Counted from the stretch's first letter, positions 45,290 through 55,321 are shown. The stretch: DNA of 64,000 bases from Hoeflea marina (GCF_003182275.1 NZ_QGTR01000001.1:62001-126000); one strand, 5' to 3'. Notes: a model not told the origin generated them from the letters alone. Program-made: numbers and translations.

Positions 45290-46525
45290 ATGGACATGGC
45301 TGGCAGGGCGCGTGACGCGGGGCAGGGCGCCGAAAGGCTGGCGCGGCGCAATGCGCTTCTTCTCTCCGCCGCGCAGGCCATCGGCGGCTCCGCCGCTCCC
45401 ATCGCCATTTCCATGGGCGGCCTTGCCGGGTTCTACCTGCTGGGCGCCGACAAGTCGCTGGCCACCGCACCGGTCACCGGCTTCAATCTGGGCGTCGCCA
45501 TGGGCGCCCTTCCTGCCGCCTGGATCATGCGGCGGATCGGCCGCCGCTACGGCTTCATGGGCGGCACCGTCATGACCGCGATGGGCGGGCTGCTGACCGC
45601 CATTGCGCTGTTCCGGCATGAATTCTGGCTCTTCGCCGTCGGCATGGTGCTGGTCGGGATGGGCGGCTCCTTCGTCCAGCAATACCGCTTCGCGGCGGCC
45701 GACGCTTCGCCCACGAATTTCAAGGCCCAGGCAATTTCCTGGGTGCTCGCCGGCGGCATATTCGCCGCCGTCATCGGTCCGCAGACGGTAATCTACACCC
45801 GCGAGTTCTTCGCCCCGGTCATGTTTGCCGGCTCGTTCGCCGCCATGCTGCCGCTGGCGATGATCGCGGCCGGCATTCTCTTCTTCCTGCGCATTCCCGA
45901 CGACACCAAACCCGGCGATGTCGGTCACGACAATGAGCCGGCCCGGCCGCTCATCGAGATCATCACCCAGCGCCGCTTCGTCACCGCCATGATCTGCGGC
46001 GTCGGCTCCTACGCGCTGATGACCTTCATGATGACCGGCGCGCCGCTGGCCATGGTCGGCTGCGGATTTTCGGCGGATCTGGCCACGCTCGGCATCCAGT
46101 GGCACGTGATGGCGATGTTTGCGCCGAGCTTCTTCACCGGCAGGCTGATCGCCCGCTTTGGCCGCGATGCGATCGTGGCGACGGGGCTCGGCATTCTGCT
46201 GTGCTGCGCCGTCGTCGCCCATATGGGTATCGAGCTATGGAACTTCTGGCTGGCGCTGGTGCTGCTGGGCCTGGGCTGGAATTTCGGCTTCATCGGCGCC
46301 ACCGCCATGGTGACCTCCACCTACCGCCAGTCGGAAAAGAACAAGGTCCAGGGCTTCCATGACGTCACCCTGTTTTCCATCGTCTCCTTCGCCTCGCTGA
46401 TGTCGGGCCAGGTGCTCAACGCCTGGGGCTGGGACGCGCTCAACATGCTGATCTGGCCGGTGGCGCTGACCTGCCTGCTGGTGCTCGGCGCGCAGGTGCT
46501 GTCGGACCGGCGCAGCGCCGTCTGA
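45290..46525 (+). CDS. MFS transporter in the ribH-nusB operon
   Basis: A 411-residue major facilitator with 12 hydrophobic helices. The loop motif IMRRIGRRYGFMGGTVMTAMGG (residues 80-101 region; the core is RRIGRRYG) joins helices 2 and 3, and FTGRLIARFGRDAIVATGLG is the repeat in the second half. The soluble centre is short. It begins 2 bases after nusB, and in several alphaproteobacteria an MFS protein called RfnT is linked to riboflavin genes and imports or exports flavins. I would consider that identity a good possibility but have not tested it. Predicted inner membrane. Confidence 0.82.
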   Translation: MDMAGRARDAGQGAERLARRNALLLSAAQAIGGSAAPIAISMGGLAGFYLLGADKSLATAPVTGFNLGVAMGALPAAWIMRRIGRRYGFMGGTVMTAMGGLLTAIALFRHEFWLFAVGMVLVGMGGSFVQQYRFAAADASPTNFKAQAISWVLAGGIFAAVIGPQTVIYTREFFAPVMFAGSFAAMLPLAMIAAGILFFLRIPDDTKPGDVGHDNEPARPLIEIITQRRFVTAMICGVGSYALMTFMMTGAPLAMVGCGFSADLATLGIQWHVMAMFAPSFFTGRLIARFGRDAIVATGLGILLCCAVVAHMGIELWNFWLALVLLGLGWNFGFIGATAMVTSTYRQSEKNKVQGFHDVTLFSIVSFASLMSGQVLNAWGWDALNMLIWPVALTCLLVLGAQVLSDRRSAV

Positions 46526-46582
46526 TCTCTTGCGACCGCCGCCGGCTGTCGCCGATTCGGCCGCAGCGCGACAGATGGTTCG

Positions 46583-47314
46583 TCACGGGGCGTAGGCGAC
46601 CCATCCCCGAAAGGTGAGGGCGGCATAGAAGAGGCTGACACCGCCAAACCCGGCCTCCCGGAGCAGGGCCTCATCCTGTTCCGGCGACAGCACGGGAAGC
46701 CGCTCGCCTATTCCCTGGATCGCCTGTCTTGCCAGAGTCTCGGGAAAGCCGGATGCAATGCCGAACGCCGCGAAGCGATTGAGCCAGAGCTCCTTTTCAC
46801 CCGCGCCCTGCGGAAAGCTGTGATGCGCGAGCACCAGAGGCGCGCCGGGCGCAAGCCGCTTGCGGATCTCGACCAGGGTCCGCAGGCGATCCTCCCTCGG
46901 CAGGAAGTGCAGGGTCAGGAGCGACGTCGCTCCGTCAAAGGGTCCACGAGGTGCGTTCTCGATATAGCCGTGGTGCAGATCGGCTCGGGAGGCAAGAGTT
47001 CCGAGCGTCTGCCGGGCCAGCCCGAGCATCTCCGCCGACGGGTCGACGCCGTCGAAACGCCAACCGGAATAAAGTTCAGCGAAAACCTTGAGTTCGAGCC
47101 CGCCTCCTGCTCCCACCACCAGAACGCGCCCCTCTGCCGGAACATGCTCGGCGAGAAGCTGTGCAGACATCCGCTGCAGATGGTGGAAGCCGGGCACCAG
47201 CCGCACCGGGCCATCGGCATATCGCGAAACTGCGTCGGCATCGGAGAAGGCGGCAGCCAGATCCTCTCCTGAACGCTTCGGTGATGCGTGCGCATCCTTG
47301 TCGTCGATGGTCAT
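46583..47314 (-). CDS. Class I SAM-dependent methyltransferase
   Basis: A 243-residue Rossmann-fold methyltransferase. Motif I is GRVLVVGAGGGLELKVFAE (about residues 62-80), the acidic end of strand 2 is VDPSAEML, and later FDGATSLLTLHFLPREDRL covers motif IV. It resembles small-molecule (ubiquinone/tellurite/antibiotic-type) methyltransferases, without a defined substrate. ATG 47314 follows AGGAG at six bases; the ATG at 47365 has no such site. An inverted repeat stands just upstream at 47371. The gene is convergent with the MFS gene and divergent from hppA. Confidence 0.84.
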   Translation of the reverse strand: MTIDDKDAHASPKRSGEDLAAAFSDADAVSRYADGPVRLVPGFHHLQRMSAQLLAEHVPAEGRVLVVGAGGGLELKVFAELYSGWRFDGVDPSAEMLGLARQTLGTLASRADLHHGYIENAPRGPFDGATSLLTLHFLPREDRLRTLVEIRKRLAPGAPLVLAHHSFPQGAGEKELWLNRFAAFGIASGFPETLARQAIQGIGERLPVLSPEQDEALLREAGFGGVSLFYAALTFRGWVAYAP

Positions 47315-47370
47315 CCGTTGCTCCTGCCCGACAGCCGCCAGGACGCCCGCCGGAACCGTGTTCATTCAAG

Positions 47371-47387
47371 TAACATATGTAGTTACA
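47371..47387. promoter_or_regulatory. Candidate operator ahead of the methyltransferase gene
   Basis: GTAAC-N7-GTTAC with an ACATATGT palindrome at its centre lies about 57 bases ahead of the methyltransferase start. This looks like a TetR, MarR or ArsR-type operator in an AT-rich patch. No matching regulator gene lies next to it. Confidence 0.4.
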
Positions 47388-47714
47388 TGAGTCGCGGCAA
47401 GTCAACGTGATGCCTGTGCGAAACGGGCCGATTGTTTTCGCGCCAGTCTTCCAAACCCATGGGAAGACGCCGTATTCGCGTGGGAAAGCCGGTTTCCGCC
47501 GTCGTGCCTGCATCAGCGTTGCCGCTTGGGCACTGTTTCCTTTGACATATGGTTGAGTTGGGCACCGCATTGCGGCATCCGCCCTTGACGCGGTGCACCC
47601 GGTACCGCAATCATCCGCCCCGATGCGACGGGGTGGACGGACATGCGTCTGTCAGCCAACCGTTGCGCGGGTAACGGCCGGGGGGAGTTCCGGCCCTATT
47701 GGAGGGAAATCGGC

Positions 47715-49868
47715 ATGAACATTCTTTTTGCTGTGATCGCCTGTGGAGTGCTGTCCATTGTCTACGCCGTCTGGGCGACCAACTCGGTGCTGGCCGCCGA
47801 CCAGGGCAATGCACGCATGCAGGAGATCGCAGGCTATATTCGCGAGGGCGCGCAGGCCTATCTCAATCGACAGTACACCACGATCGCCATCGTCGGCGTC
47901 GTCGTGCTGGCGCTGACCTGGTGGCTGCTCGGCGCCACGGCGGCGATCGGCTTTCTGATCGGAGCGGTGCTGTCGGGCCTGGCCGGCTATGTCGGCATGC
48001 ATGTCTCCGTGCGCGCCAATGTCCGCACCGCGCAGGCGTCCGCCAGCAGCCTGTCTGCCGGTCTCGACATCGCCTTCAAGGCGGGCGCCATCACCGGCAT
48101 GCTGGTGGCGGGCCTCGCGCTTCTGGGCGTCGCCGTCTACTACTACATCCTCACCGGCCCGCTGGGGCTGGCATCTGACAGCCGTGCCGTCATCGACGCG
48201 CTGGTGTCGCTCGGCTTCGGCGCCTCGCTGATTTCCATCTTCGCCCGTCTCGGTGGCGGCATCTTCACCAAGGGCGCCGATGTTGGCGGCGATCTCGTCG
48301 GCAAGGTCGAGGCCGGCATTCCGGAAGACGACCCGCGCAACCCGGCCACCATCGCCGACAATGTGGGCGACAATGTCGGCGATTGCGCCGGCATGGCCGC
48401 CGACCTGTTCGAGACCTATGCGGTGACCGTCGTCGCCACCATGGTTCTGGCCGCCATCTTCTTCGGCGGTTCGGCCCTGCTGGAATCCGCGATGCTGTAT
48501 CCGCTCGCCATCTGCGGCGCCTCGATCATCACCTCGATCGTCGGCACTTTCTTCGTCAAGCTCGGCCAGAACGGCTCGATCATGGGCGCCCTCTACAAGG
48601 GCCTCATCGTAACCGGCCTGCTGTCGATCATCGGCCTCGGCGGCGCCACCTCGCTGACCATCGGCTGGGGCGAGATCGCCGTCATCAAGGGCCAGACGAT
48701 CACCGGCACGGCGCTCTTCGGCTGCGGCCTCATCGGCCTCGTCGTCACCGCGCTCATCGTGGTCATCACCGAGTACTACACCGGTACCAACAAGCGGCCG
48801 GTCAACTCGATCAGCCAGGCCTCGGTCACCGGTCACGGCACCAATGTCATCCAGGGCCTTGCGGTCTCGCTGGAATCGACGGCCCTGCCGGCGCTCGTCA
48901 TCGTCGGCGGCATCATCTCGACCTACCAGCTCGCCGGTCTCTTCGGCACCGGCATCGCGGTCACCGCCATGCTCGGTATCGCCGGCATGATCGTCGCGCT
49001 CGATGCCTTCGGCCCCGTCACGGACAATGCCGGTGGCATCGCAGAAATGGCCGGCCTGCCTCCGGAGGTGCGCAAGTCGACCGACGCGCTCGACGCCGTC
49101 GGCAACACCACCAAGGCCGTCACCAAGGGCTATGCCATCGGATCGGCCGGTCTCGGCGCCCTGGTGCTGTTTGCAGCCTACTCCAACGACCTGCAGTTCT
49201 TCGCGCTGAAGGCCAACGAGGCCGGTTCCACGCTCTACCCCTACTTCAAGGACATGGGCGAGATCTCCTTCGATCTGTCCAATCCCTATGTGGTGGCCGG
49301 ACTGATCTTCGGCGGCATGATCCCCTATCTCTTCGGCGGCATCGCCATGACGGCCGTTGGCCGCGCGGCGGGCTCGATCGTGGAGGAAGTGCGCATGCAG
49401 TTCCGCACCAAGCCCGGCATCATGGCGGGCACGGAGAAACCCGACTACGGCCGTGCGGTGGACATCCTCACCAAGGCCGCCATCCGCGAGATGATCGTCC
49501 CGTCGCTGCTGCCGGTGCTTGCGCCGCTGGTGGTCTATTTCGGCGTCTATCTCATCTCGGGCTCCAAGGCCTCGGCCTTTGCGGCGCTGGGCGCATCGCT
49601 CCTCGGCGTGATCGTCAACGGCCTGTTCGTCGCCATCTCGATGACCTCGGGCGGCGGTGCGTGGGACAACGCCAAGAAGTCGTTCGAGGACGGCTTCATC
49701 GACAAGGACGGCGTCAAGCATGTCAAGGGTTCGGAGGCCCACAAGGCATCCGTGACCGGCGACACGGTGGGTGACCCCTACAAGGACACCGCCGGCCCGG
49801 CCGTCAACCCGGCGATCAAGATCACCAACATCGTGGCCCTGCTGCTGCTGGCGGTGCTGGCGCACTGA
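47715..49868 (+). CDS. hppA: Proton-translocating pyrophosphatase, K+-insensitive type
   Basis: A 717-residue membrane pyrophosphatase with about 16 helices that pumps protons using pyrophosphate hydrolysis. The substrate loop is [18 protein letters not shown], then [20 protein letters not shown]. The K+-dependence position is [10 protein letters not shown], with Lys467 and Thr470 where K+-dependent enzymes carry Ala and Ala, so this is the K+-insensitive type. ATG 47715 follows GGAGGG; the frame extends upstream but without a usable start. A strong terminator follows at 49894. It is a conserved neighbour of bamE-plsX-fabH in this group. Confidence 0.95.
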   Translation: MNILFAVIACGVLSIVYAVWATNSVLAADQGNARMQEIAGYIREGAQAYLNRQYTTIAIVGVVVLALTWWLLGATAAIGFLIGAVLSGLAGYVGMHVSVRANVRTAQASASSLSAGLDIAFKAGAITGMLVAGLALLGVAVYYYILTGPLGLASDSRAVIDALVSLGFGASLISIFARLGGGIFTKGADVGGDLVGKVEAGIPEDDPRNPATIADNVGDNVGDCAGMAADLFETYAVTVVATMVLAAIFFGGSALLESAMLYPLAICGASIITSIVGTFFVKLGQNGSIMGALYKGLIVTGLLSIIGLGGATSLTIGWGEIAVIKGQTITGTALFGCGLIGLVVTALIVVITEYYTGTNKRPVNSISQASVTGHGTNVIQGLAVSLESTALPALVIVGGIISTYQLAGLFGTGIAVTAMLGIAGMIVALDAFGPVTDNAGGIAEMAGLPPEVRKSTDALDAVGNTTKAVTKGYAIGSAGLGALVLFAAYSNDLQFFALKANEAGSTLYPYFKDMGEISFDLSNPYVVAGLIFGGMIPYLFGGIAMTAVGRAAGSIVEEVRMQFRTKPGIMAGTEKPDYGRAVDILTKAAIREMIVPSLLPVLAPLVVYFGVYLISGSKASAFAALGASLLGVIVNGLFVAISMTSGGGAWDNAKKSFEDGFIDKDGVKHVKGSEAHKASVTGDTVGDPYKDTAGPAVNPAIKITNIVALLLLAVLAH

Positions 49869-49893
49869 TCCACCGGCTCAGGAACAGCAAAAG

Positions 49894-49924
49894 AAAACCG
49901 CCCGGAGCGATCCGGGCGGTTTTT
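49894..49924 (+). terminator. Intrinsic terminator after hppA
   Basis: A 13-bp stem AAAACCGCCCGGA (49894-49906) with complement 49911-49923, a GCGA loop and a T-run (TTTTT). It lies 26 bases past the stop codon. The hairpin is near-perfectly symmetrical, so it may end the facing bamE transcript as well. Confidence 0.92.
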
Positions 49925-49968
49925 CATGGGGATGCCACCGAGGGCGGCTGGCGGGCAGGCCTCGAGCG

Positions 49969-50478
49969 CTATTGCTGGCCGGTCATGGCGCGGCCCACTG
50001 CGGCAGCCGTCGCCTTGGATCCGGTCGCACCCGTCAGCATCTGGATCAGGAACGACTGATCCTTGCCGCCGGTCGGCGTGATGCGCTTGATCATGTCGAA
50101 CGCCTTGCCGTCCTTGAGGGTGTAGTTGGCGATGTTGGACACCACGCCGTCCCCGTCGAAATAGACGGCCAGCACCGACTGGTCGACCAGCCTGGATTTC
50201 ATGAAGGCCGCGCCGCGCACGCGCTTCTGGGAAATGTAGTAGAACACCTCGTTGTCGAATGTGGCTGTGGTCGACGGGGTTCCCAGCGACAGCAGCACCT
50301 GTTCGCGCGACGAGCCGACCGGAACCAGTTCCAGCGTGCCCTGATCGACGACATATCCCTGCTTGAAGACCTCTTGTGTGGTGCAGCCGGAAACCGCGAC
50401 CGCCGAGGCGAGCAACAGTGCCACGCCAAGCCGAAAACCCCGGCTGCCTGCCTTGAAATCAGTGTTCGTCAACGACAT
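49969..50478 (-). CDS. bamE: Outer-membrane assembly lipoprotein BamE
   Basis: A 169-residue SmpA/OmlA-type lipoprotein of the BAM complex. A lipobox-like AVSGC puts the lipidated cysteine at about Cys32, after a hydrophobic stretch (LGVALLLASAVAV). The small BamE fold then follows: GTLELVPVGSSREQVLLSLGTPS (residues 48-70) and SVLAVYFDGDGVVSNIANY. It sits on the periplasmic face of the outer membrane with BamA. The gene reads divergently from the chaperone-DUF177-plsX operon. Its C-terminal ~50 residues (low-complexity, TGATGSKATAAAVG) are an extension beyond E. coli BamE. Confidence 0.9.
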   Translation of the reverse strand: MSLTNTDFKAGSRGFRLGVALLLASAVAVSGCTTQEVFKQGYVVDQGTLELVPVGSSREQVLLSLGTPSTTATFDNEVFYYISQKRVRGAAFMKSRLVDQSVLAVYFDGDGVVSNIANYTLKDGKAFDMIKRITPTGGKDQSFLIQMLTGATGSKATAAAVGRAMTGQQ

Positions 50479-50607
50479 CTCCCTCCGGCGGGCACGTTTG
50501 GCTCAGCCATTGCGTTTTGTGCCCCATTCGGTAAACCAGCTTCCGCAAGGATGCAACATGCGTGACCTGCCAGCGGACCGAACCCATCCTTTATTGAAGG
50601 CAATTTC

Positions 50608-51168
50608 ATGATCTTCTCCTTGTTCAAGCGAAAAAAGGCCAATGCGGCCGTCGTCGGCCGGCAATACCAGGCCTTGACCGACGCGGCGCGCGACCCCGGC
50701 TTCTACACCGCCATGAACGTGCCTGACACGGTGCTCGGCCGTTTCGAGATGGTCTGCATCCACATGGTGCTCTATTTCCGCCGCACCCGTGCTGCAGGCG
50801 AAGCTGTCGAGCAACTGTCCCAGGACATCGTCGATGCCTTCTTCGAGGACATCGATCATTCCATTCGCGAGTTGGGCATCGGCGACACCGGCGTTCCCAA
50901 GCGCATGAAGACGCTCGCCCGCATGTTCTACGGCCGCGGCAAGAGCTATGGTGACGCTCTGGACGCCTCGAACCGTGCCGGCCTCGCCGAGGCGCTGTTG
51001 CGCAATATCCGCCCTGATTCCGCCGCAGCCGGCGCGCAGGATGCCGCCTCGATGCTGCCGCTGGCCGACTACATGATCCGCGCCGACACCGCTCTCGGCA
51101 AGGTCACCGATGCAACCCTCGCAGCAGGCCTGGTGGTGTTTCCCGCCGCCAGCAACGCAGAGGCATGA
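50608..51168 (+). CDS. Cytochrome bc1 assembly chaperone-like protein
   Basis: A 186-residue protein of the ubiquinol-cytochrome c chaperone family (CBP3-like): MIFSLFKRKKAN opens it, and the core has FYTAMNVPDTVLGRFEMVCIH, then FFEDIDHSIRELGIGDTGVP and MKTLARMFYGRGKSYGDAL. In mitochondria and alphaproteobacteria such proteins help fold or assemble cytochrome b of complex III. ATG 50608 is the natural start. Its stop overlaps the DUF177 start by 4 bases (ATGA), so the two are co-translated. bamE is divergent. Confidence 0.88.
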   Translation: MIFSLFKRKKANAAVVGRQYQALTDAARDPGFYTAMNVPDTVLGRFEMVCIHMVLYFRRTRAAGEAVEQLSQDIVDAFFEDIDHSIRELGIGDTGVPKRMKTLARMFYGRGKSYGDALDASNRAGLAEALLRNIRPDSAAAGAQDAASMLPLADYMIRADTALGKVTDATLAAGLVVFPAASNAEA

Positions 51169-51737
51169 GCCCCATGAGCACTATGTCCGAAGCCCCCTTT
51201 TCGCATCTGGTCAAGGTGGGCCGGATCTCCTCCAGGCCGGCCACCGTCACCCTCACCGCGGATGCCGCCGATCTTCGCCGGCTGGCGGCAACGTGGAGCG
51301 TGCCGGAGGTGCTGGAGTTCACCGCCACCCTGGCGCTGTCGCGCTGGAAGCGCGATGGCGTGCGCATCAAGGGCCATGTCGCCGCCCGCATCCTGCAGGA
51401 ATGCGTGGTGACGCTCGAGCCGGTGGAAACGGCGGTCGACGAGGACTTCGAGACCATCGTCGTGCCGGAGGATTCGAAGCTGGCGCGCATGGAGCCCGAC
51501 TCGGCCGGCGAGATCTTTCTCGATCCGGAAGGTCCGGACCTGCCGGACACCTATGCCGGCGATTCCGTTGATATCGGCGCCATCGCCGCCGAATTCGCGG
51601 CCCTCGGCATCGATCTCTATCCGCGCAAGCCGGGTGTCGCCTTCACCTCCGCCGTCGATGAGCCTGACCCGGTGGAACGCAAGCCTTCTCCGTTCGCGGC
51701 TCTCAAGGCTTTGAAATCGGATGGATCCGCCAGTTAA
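51165..51737 (+). CDS. DUF177 (YceD-like) protein
   Basis: A 190-residue protein of the DUF177/YceD family. The first half has a beta-rich segment ([19 protein letters not shown]), and the family core [20 protein letters not shown] is around residues 64-83. In many bacteria yceD precedes rpmF (ribosomal protein L32) and is linked to 23S rRNA biogenesis; rpmF does not follow here. The start ATG overlaps the chaperone stop (ATGA). plsX begins about 95 bases downstream. Acidic C-terminus. Function not firmly known. Confidence 0.86.
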   Translation: MSPMSTMSEAPFSHLVKVGRISSRPATVTLTADAADLRRLAATWSVPEVLEFTATLALSRWKRDGVRIKGHVAARILQECVVTLEPVETAVDEDFETIVVPEDSKLARMEPDSAGEIFLDPEGPDLPDTYAGDSVDIGAIAAEFAALGIDLYPRKPGVAFTSAVDEPDPVERKPSPFAALKALKSDGSAS

Positions 51738-51832
51738 ATGCCGCTTCTCAGACAAAGCGGTTGTGCGGACGGCGAAAACCAGTATTTTCGGCCAGCAAAT
51801 CCGGCCGCGAGAGCCGGGGGATAGGACGGGGT

Positions 51833-52891
51833 GTGGTAAGGATTTCCGTGGACTTGATGGGGGGCGATCATGGCCCCGAAGTGGTGGTGCCGGGAGTGGC
51901 GCTGGCTCTGGAGCGACATCCCGATATCCGGTTCACTCTTTTCGGCCTGCAGCCCGCCTGCAGACCCGTCCTTGACCGGCACCCGTCCTTGCGCGCGGCG
52001 TCGACCTTCGTGCCCTGCGAAGTGGCCGTCGGCATGGATGACAAGCCCAGCCAGGCACTGCGCCAGGGGCGCTACCGCTCGACGATGTGGCGCGCCATCG
52101 AGGCGGTGAAGACCGGCGACGCCGATGTCTGCGTCTCGGCCGGCAATACCGGCGCGCTGATGGCGATGTCCAAATTCTGCCTGCGCACCATGGCCAATAT
52201 CGAGCGGCCCGCCATAGCCGCCATCTGGCCGACGATGCGCGGCGAGAGCATTGTGCTCGATGTCGGCGCCACCGTCGGCTCCGATGCGCAGCAGCTGTTC
52301 GACTTCGCCGTCATGGGCGCGGCGATGGCCCGGTCGCTGTTCGAGATCGAACGCCCGCTCGTCGGCCTGCTCAACATCGGCGTCGAGGAGGTCAAGGGCC
52401 TTGACGAGATCAGGGAGGCAGGCCGCCTGATCCGGGAGGCCAACCTCCAGAGCTTCGAATATGCCGGCTTCGTCGAGGGCGGCGACATCGGCAAGGGGAC
52501 GGTCGATGTGGTCGTCACCGAGGGCTTTGTCGGCAACATCGCGTTGAAGACGGCCGAAGGCACGGCGCGGCAGATGGCGGAGTATCTGCGCGCGGCGATG
52601 TCGCGGTCGTGGATGTCCAAGATCGGCTATGTGCTGGCCAAGAGTGCTTTCGACCGGCTGCGGGAGAAGATGGATCCGGGCAAGGTCAATGGCGGCGTGT
52701 TCCTCGGTCTCAACGGCATCGTCATCAAGAGCCATGGCGGCGCCGATGCAGAAGGCTTTGCGGCGGCGGTCGACGTGGCCTATGACATGGCGCGCAACGG
52801 ACTGACGGCGAAAATCGAAAACGATCTCAATATCTATCATTCCCGTCGCAAGGCACTGTCCGCCGTTGCGACCGCTCAATCACCCGACTAG
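51833..52891 (+). CDS. plsX: Phosphate acyltransferase PlsX
   Basis: A 352-residue enzyme making acyl-phosphate from acyl-ACP for phospholipid synthesis. [20 protein letters not shown] at the N-terminus, [17 protein letters not shown] in the middle and [20 protein letters not shown] near the end identify it. GTG at 51833 after AGGACGGGGT is chosen; an ATG at 51761 would add a Lys/Arg-rich leader. Membrane-associated via amphipathic helices in relatives. fabH starts 9 bases after the stop, so plsX-fabH is one operon, as in most bacteria. Confidence 0.94.
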   Translation: MVRISVDLMGGDHGPEVVVPGVALALERHPDIRFTLFGLQPACRPVLDRHPSLRAASTFVPCEVAVGMDDKPSQALRQGRYRSTMWRAIEAVKTGDADVCVSAGNTGALMAMSKFCLRTMANIERPAIAAIWPTMRGESIVLDVGATVGSDAQQLFDFAVMGAAMARSLFEIERPLVGLLNIGVEEVKGLDEIREAGRLIREANLQSFEYAGFVEGGDIGKGTVDVVVTEGFVGNIALKTAEGTARQMAEYLRAAMSRSWMSKIGYVLAKSAFDRLREKMDPGKVNGGVFLGLNGIVIKSHGGADAEGFAAAVDVAYDMARNGLTAKIENDLNIYHSRRKALSAVATAQSPD

Positions 52892-52900
52892 GACTTTGGC

Positions 52901-53872
52901 ATGATCCGTTCAGTGTTACGCGGCTTCGGGGCATCGCTTCCGAAGCGCATCATGAAAAATCGCGAATTTGAATCGCTCGTCGACACCAGCGACGAGTGGA
53001 TCGTTCAGCGATCAGGCATCGAGCAGCGCCACATCGCGGGGGAGGGCGAAACCACCGCTTCGCTCGGCGAGGCGGCGGCGCGGGCGGCGTTGGAGCGCGC
53101 CGGTCTGACTGTCGCCGACATCGACATGATCATTGTCGCCACCTCGACACCCGACAACACCTTCCCCGCCACGGCGGTCAACATCCAGAACCGGCTCGGC
53201 ATGCACCACGGCTCGGCCTTCGACGTGCAGGCCGTGTGTTCGGGGTTTGTGTACGGCCTGACCACGGCCGATTGCTATATCCGCGCCGGCATGGCCAGGC
53301 GCGTGCTGGTGATCGGCGCCGAGACATTTTCGCGGCTCCTCGACTGGACCGACCGCACCACCTGCGTCCTGTTCGGCGACGGCGCCGGCGCGGTGATCAT
53401 CGAGGCGGTGGAGTCCGAGGGGCTGGTCTCTGATCGCGGCATCCTCACTGCCCATCTGCGCTCCGATGGAGCCCATTGCGAGAAGCTCTATGTCGATGGC
53501 GGCCCCTCGACAACCGGCACTGTCGGTCACCTGCGCATGCAGGGAAGGGAGGTCTTCAAGCACGCGGTGGGCATGATCACGGATGTGATCGAAGACGCCT
53601 TTTCCGCCACCGGCCTCACATCCGAGGATCTCACCTGGTTCGTGCCTCACCAGGCCAACCGCCGGATTATCGACGCCTCCGCCAAGAAGCTGGGCATTGC
53701 CGACAGCAAGGTGGTGATCACTGTCGACCATCACGGAAATACATCGGCGGCCTCGATCCCGCTTGCTCTCGCCGAAGCTGCATCCGATGGGCGCATAAAG
53801 CAGGGCGATCTGGTGCTTCTCGAGGCAATGGGCGGCGGATTTACCTGGGGATCGGTGCTGCTGCGCTGGTGA
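52901..53872 (+). CDS. fabH: Beta-ketoacyl-ACP synthase III
   Basis: A 323-residue condensing enzyme that starts fatty-acid synthesis by joining acetyl-CoA to malonyl-ACP. Catalytic triad: Cys113 in [11 protein letters not shown], His250 in [10 protein letters not shown] and Asn280 in [11 protein letters not shown]. The full thiolase-fold length is present. ATG 52901 is close behind plsX and gives [16 protein letters not shown]. It stands in the plsX-fabH-ihfA order typical of alphaproteobacteria. No signal peptide; cytosolic dimer. Confidence 0.97.
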   Translation: MIRSVLRGFGASLPKRIMKNREFESLVDTSDEWIVQRSGIEQRHIAGEGETTASLGEAAARAALERAGLTVADIDMIIVATSTPDNTFPATAVNIQNRLGMHHGSAFDVQAVCSGFVYGLTTADCYIRAGMARRVLVIGAETFSRLLDWTDRTTCVLFGDGAGAVIIEAVESEGLVSDRGILTAHLRSDGAHCEKLYVDGGPSTTGTVGHLRMQGREVFKHAVGMITDVIEDAFSATGLTSEDLTWFVPHQANRRIIDASAKKLGIADSKVVITVDHHGNTSAASIPLALAEAASDGRIKQGDLVLLEAMGGGFTWGSVLLRW

Positions 53873-53961
53873 TTATCGCGGTGATCGTGCCGGTCTGATA
53901 CGGATTTGCGTCTTTATTTACTTAATTTTTCATCAACGACGGGTGGCGAATAATGTGCTGC

Positions 53962-53990
53962 TTGACCTGGCCTCACATGATCCATAGAGT
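53962..53990 (+). promoter_or_regulatory. ihfA: Sigma-70-like promoter for ihfA
   Basis: TTGACC (53962-53967), a 17-base spacer and TAGAGT (53985-53990) resemble the rhizobial housekeeping promoter (CTTGAC-N17-CTATAT). The start would fall about 45 bases ahead of the ihfA ATG. The surrounding bases 53900-54020 are unusually AT-rich for this genome. Confidence 0.5.
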
Positions 53991-54041
53991 TGTCACGTTG
54001 TCTAAACGGTTGCGATTTTGCTGACCGGTTTGGTGGGGAAT

Positions 54042-54371
54042 ATGACTGGAAAAACGATCACCAGGGCCGATCTTGCCGAAGCGGTTTTTCGCAAGGTGGG
54101 TTTGTCGCGCACTGAATCCGCTGAACTCGTGGAGATGGTAATCGACGAGGTCTGCAACGCCGTTGTGCGTGGCGACAGCGTCAAGCTGTCCTCCTTCGCG
54201 ACCTTTCAGGTCCGCGACAAGAAGGAACGGATCGGCCGCAACCCCAAGACCGGCGAGGAAGTCCCGATTTCCGAACGCCGCGTCATGACCTTCAAGGCTT
54301 CCAACGTGCTCAAGCAGCGTGTCCTGAAGGGCCATTCCGGGCAAAAAGGCAAGAAGGCCAGCGCAGGCTGA
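54042..54371 (+). CDS. ihfA: Integration host factor alpha subunit
   Basis: A 109-residue DNA-bending protein of the HU/IHF family that pairs with the beta subunit. [20 protein letters not shown] starts the helical body; [20 protein letters not shown] is the beta-arm. The Lys/Ser-rich extension ([13 protein letters not shown]) follows. ATG 54042 is preceded by GGGGA; an ATG at 54018 upstream has no such site. Its own promoter candidate lies at 53962-53990. The MerR-type gene is 143 bases downstream, as in related genomes. Confidence 0.95.
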   Translation: MTGKTITRADLAEAVFRKVGLSRTESAELVEMVIDEVCNAVVRGDSVKLSSFATFQVRDKKERIGRNPKTGEEVPISERRVMTFKASNVLKQRVLKGHSGQKGKKASAG

Positions 54372-54514
54372 AGGCCGGCGACCGGAGCATGGCGCGATCG
54401 GCTGCGGAAAACCGTGTCCAGCCCTGATCCGGCACTTGATATTTCCCATCCAAACCGTTGCAATGGCTTGTGCTTCTATCCGGCAAGTGCGATTCGTTGA
54501 CATCGGAGCAGATG

Positions 54515-55060
54515 ATGGACAAGAGCCCAGACGCATTCCGAACCATTTCCGAGGTTGCCGACGACCTGGATCTGCCCCAGCACGTGCTGCGCTTCTGGGA
54601 AACCCGATTCATCCAGATCAAGCCGATGAAGCGGGGAGGTGGCAGGCGTTACTATCGCCCCGATGACATCGAATTGCTCAAGGGCATCCGGCATCTGCTG
54701 TATGAGCAAGGCTACACCATCAAGGGCGTGCAGAAGCTGCTCAAGCAGAACGGCAACAAATTCGTCATTTCGATCGGTGCCGGCGACCGCGATGCGTTCG
54801 AGGCCCTGGCCGCCGGGATCGCCGACGACAAGCCCGAGCCTCACATCGCTCCGCCCCTGATCGAAGAGGACCAGCTGGTCGGCAAGGCGCGCCCGCCCGC
54901 AAGGCGCTATTTCAGCCTCGGCGGCGACGGCGCCGCCGCAAGGCCGGCGGAGGATCCGTCGGCTCTGGGCCATGGTGTCTCGCGCGAGGATCGGGCGTTG
55001 CTGCAGGAGGCGCTCTACGACCTGCTCGAGTGCAAGCGTCTTCTCGACCAGGTGCGCTGA
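54515..55060 (+). CDS. MerR family regulator next to ihfA
   Basis: A 181-residue MerR-type regulator. The winged helix-turn-helix spans about residues 8-75 ([22 protein letters not shown], given as two parts [11 protein letters not shown] and [11 protein letters not shown], then [18 protein letters not shown]). A long helix with [14 protein letters not shown] follows. The rest is acidic and Pro/Ala-rich. It contains no Cys metal-binding loop of the mercury or copper type. Start choice: two ATGs in a row; the second (54515) lies six bases after GGAGC and is preferred. The family role of this ihfA-linked MerR is not known to me. Confidence 0.85.
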   Translation: MDKSPDAFRTISEVADDLDLPQHVLRFWETRFIQIKPMKRGGGRRYYRPDDIELLKGIRHLLYEQGYTIKGVQKLLKQNGNKFVISIGAGDRDAFEALAAGIADDKPEPHIAPPLIEEDQLVGKARPPARRYFSLGGDGAAARPAEDPSALGHGVSREDRALLQEALYDLLECKRLLDQVR

Positions 55061-55089
55061 TCCCTGGACAGGGCAATGCGACCCATCAG

Positions 55090-55140
55090 AACCTTGGAGC
55101 GCGACCGCGAGTCAGTGAAAAGCAGAAGCGCTCTAAGGTT
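55090..55140. repeat. Inverted repeat after the MerR gene
   Basis: AACCTTGGAGCGC (55090-55102) faces GCGCTCTAAGGTT (55128-55140) with one mismatch and a 25-base loop. It could be the transcription end of the ihfA-merR region or a REP-like element. The rest of the 260-base spacer to 55321 shows nothing more. Confidence 0.5.
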
Positions 55141-55321
55141 ATGAGTTTTGGTCGAGCCTGCAGGTACGGCCGTCCTCTATCGGATCCGGCTGATTTCCGC
55201 TTCTGCCGCCCGATGCCCCGCGGATACTCACGTCCGATTGTCCAGTCCGCCGCTGCCACGGTAGGCCGGACCATGGCCCTGATCGCGCCGCCCGCCGCAA
55301 CCGCCGGGGCTGCTCCCGGCG

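Noticed and set aside
47652-49865. A 737-codon minus-strand frame opposite hppA
   Set aside because: Composition is extreme (Arg, Asp, Gly, His repeats) and it lies wholly over a certain gene; typical shadow of a GC-rich membrane protein gene.
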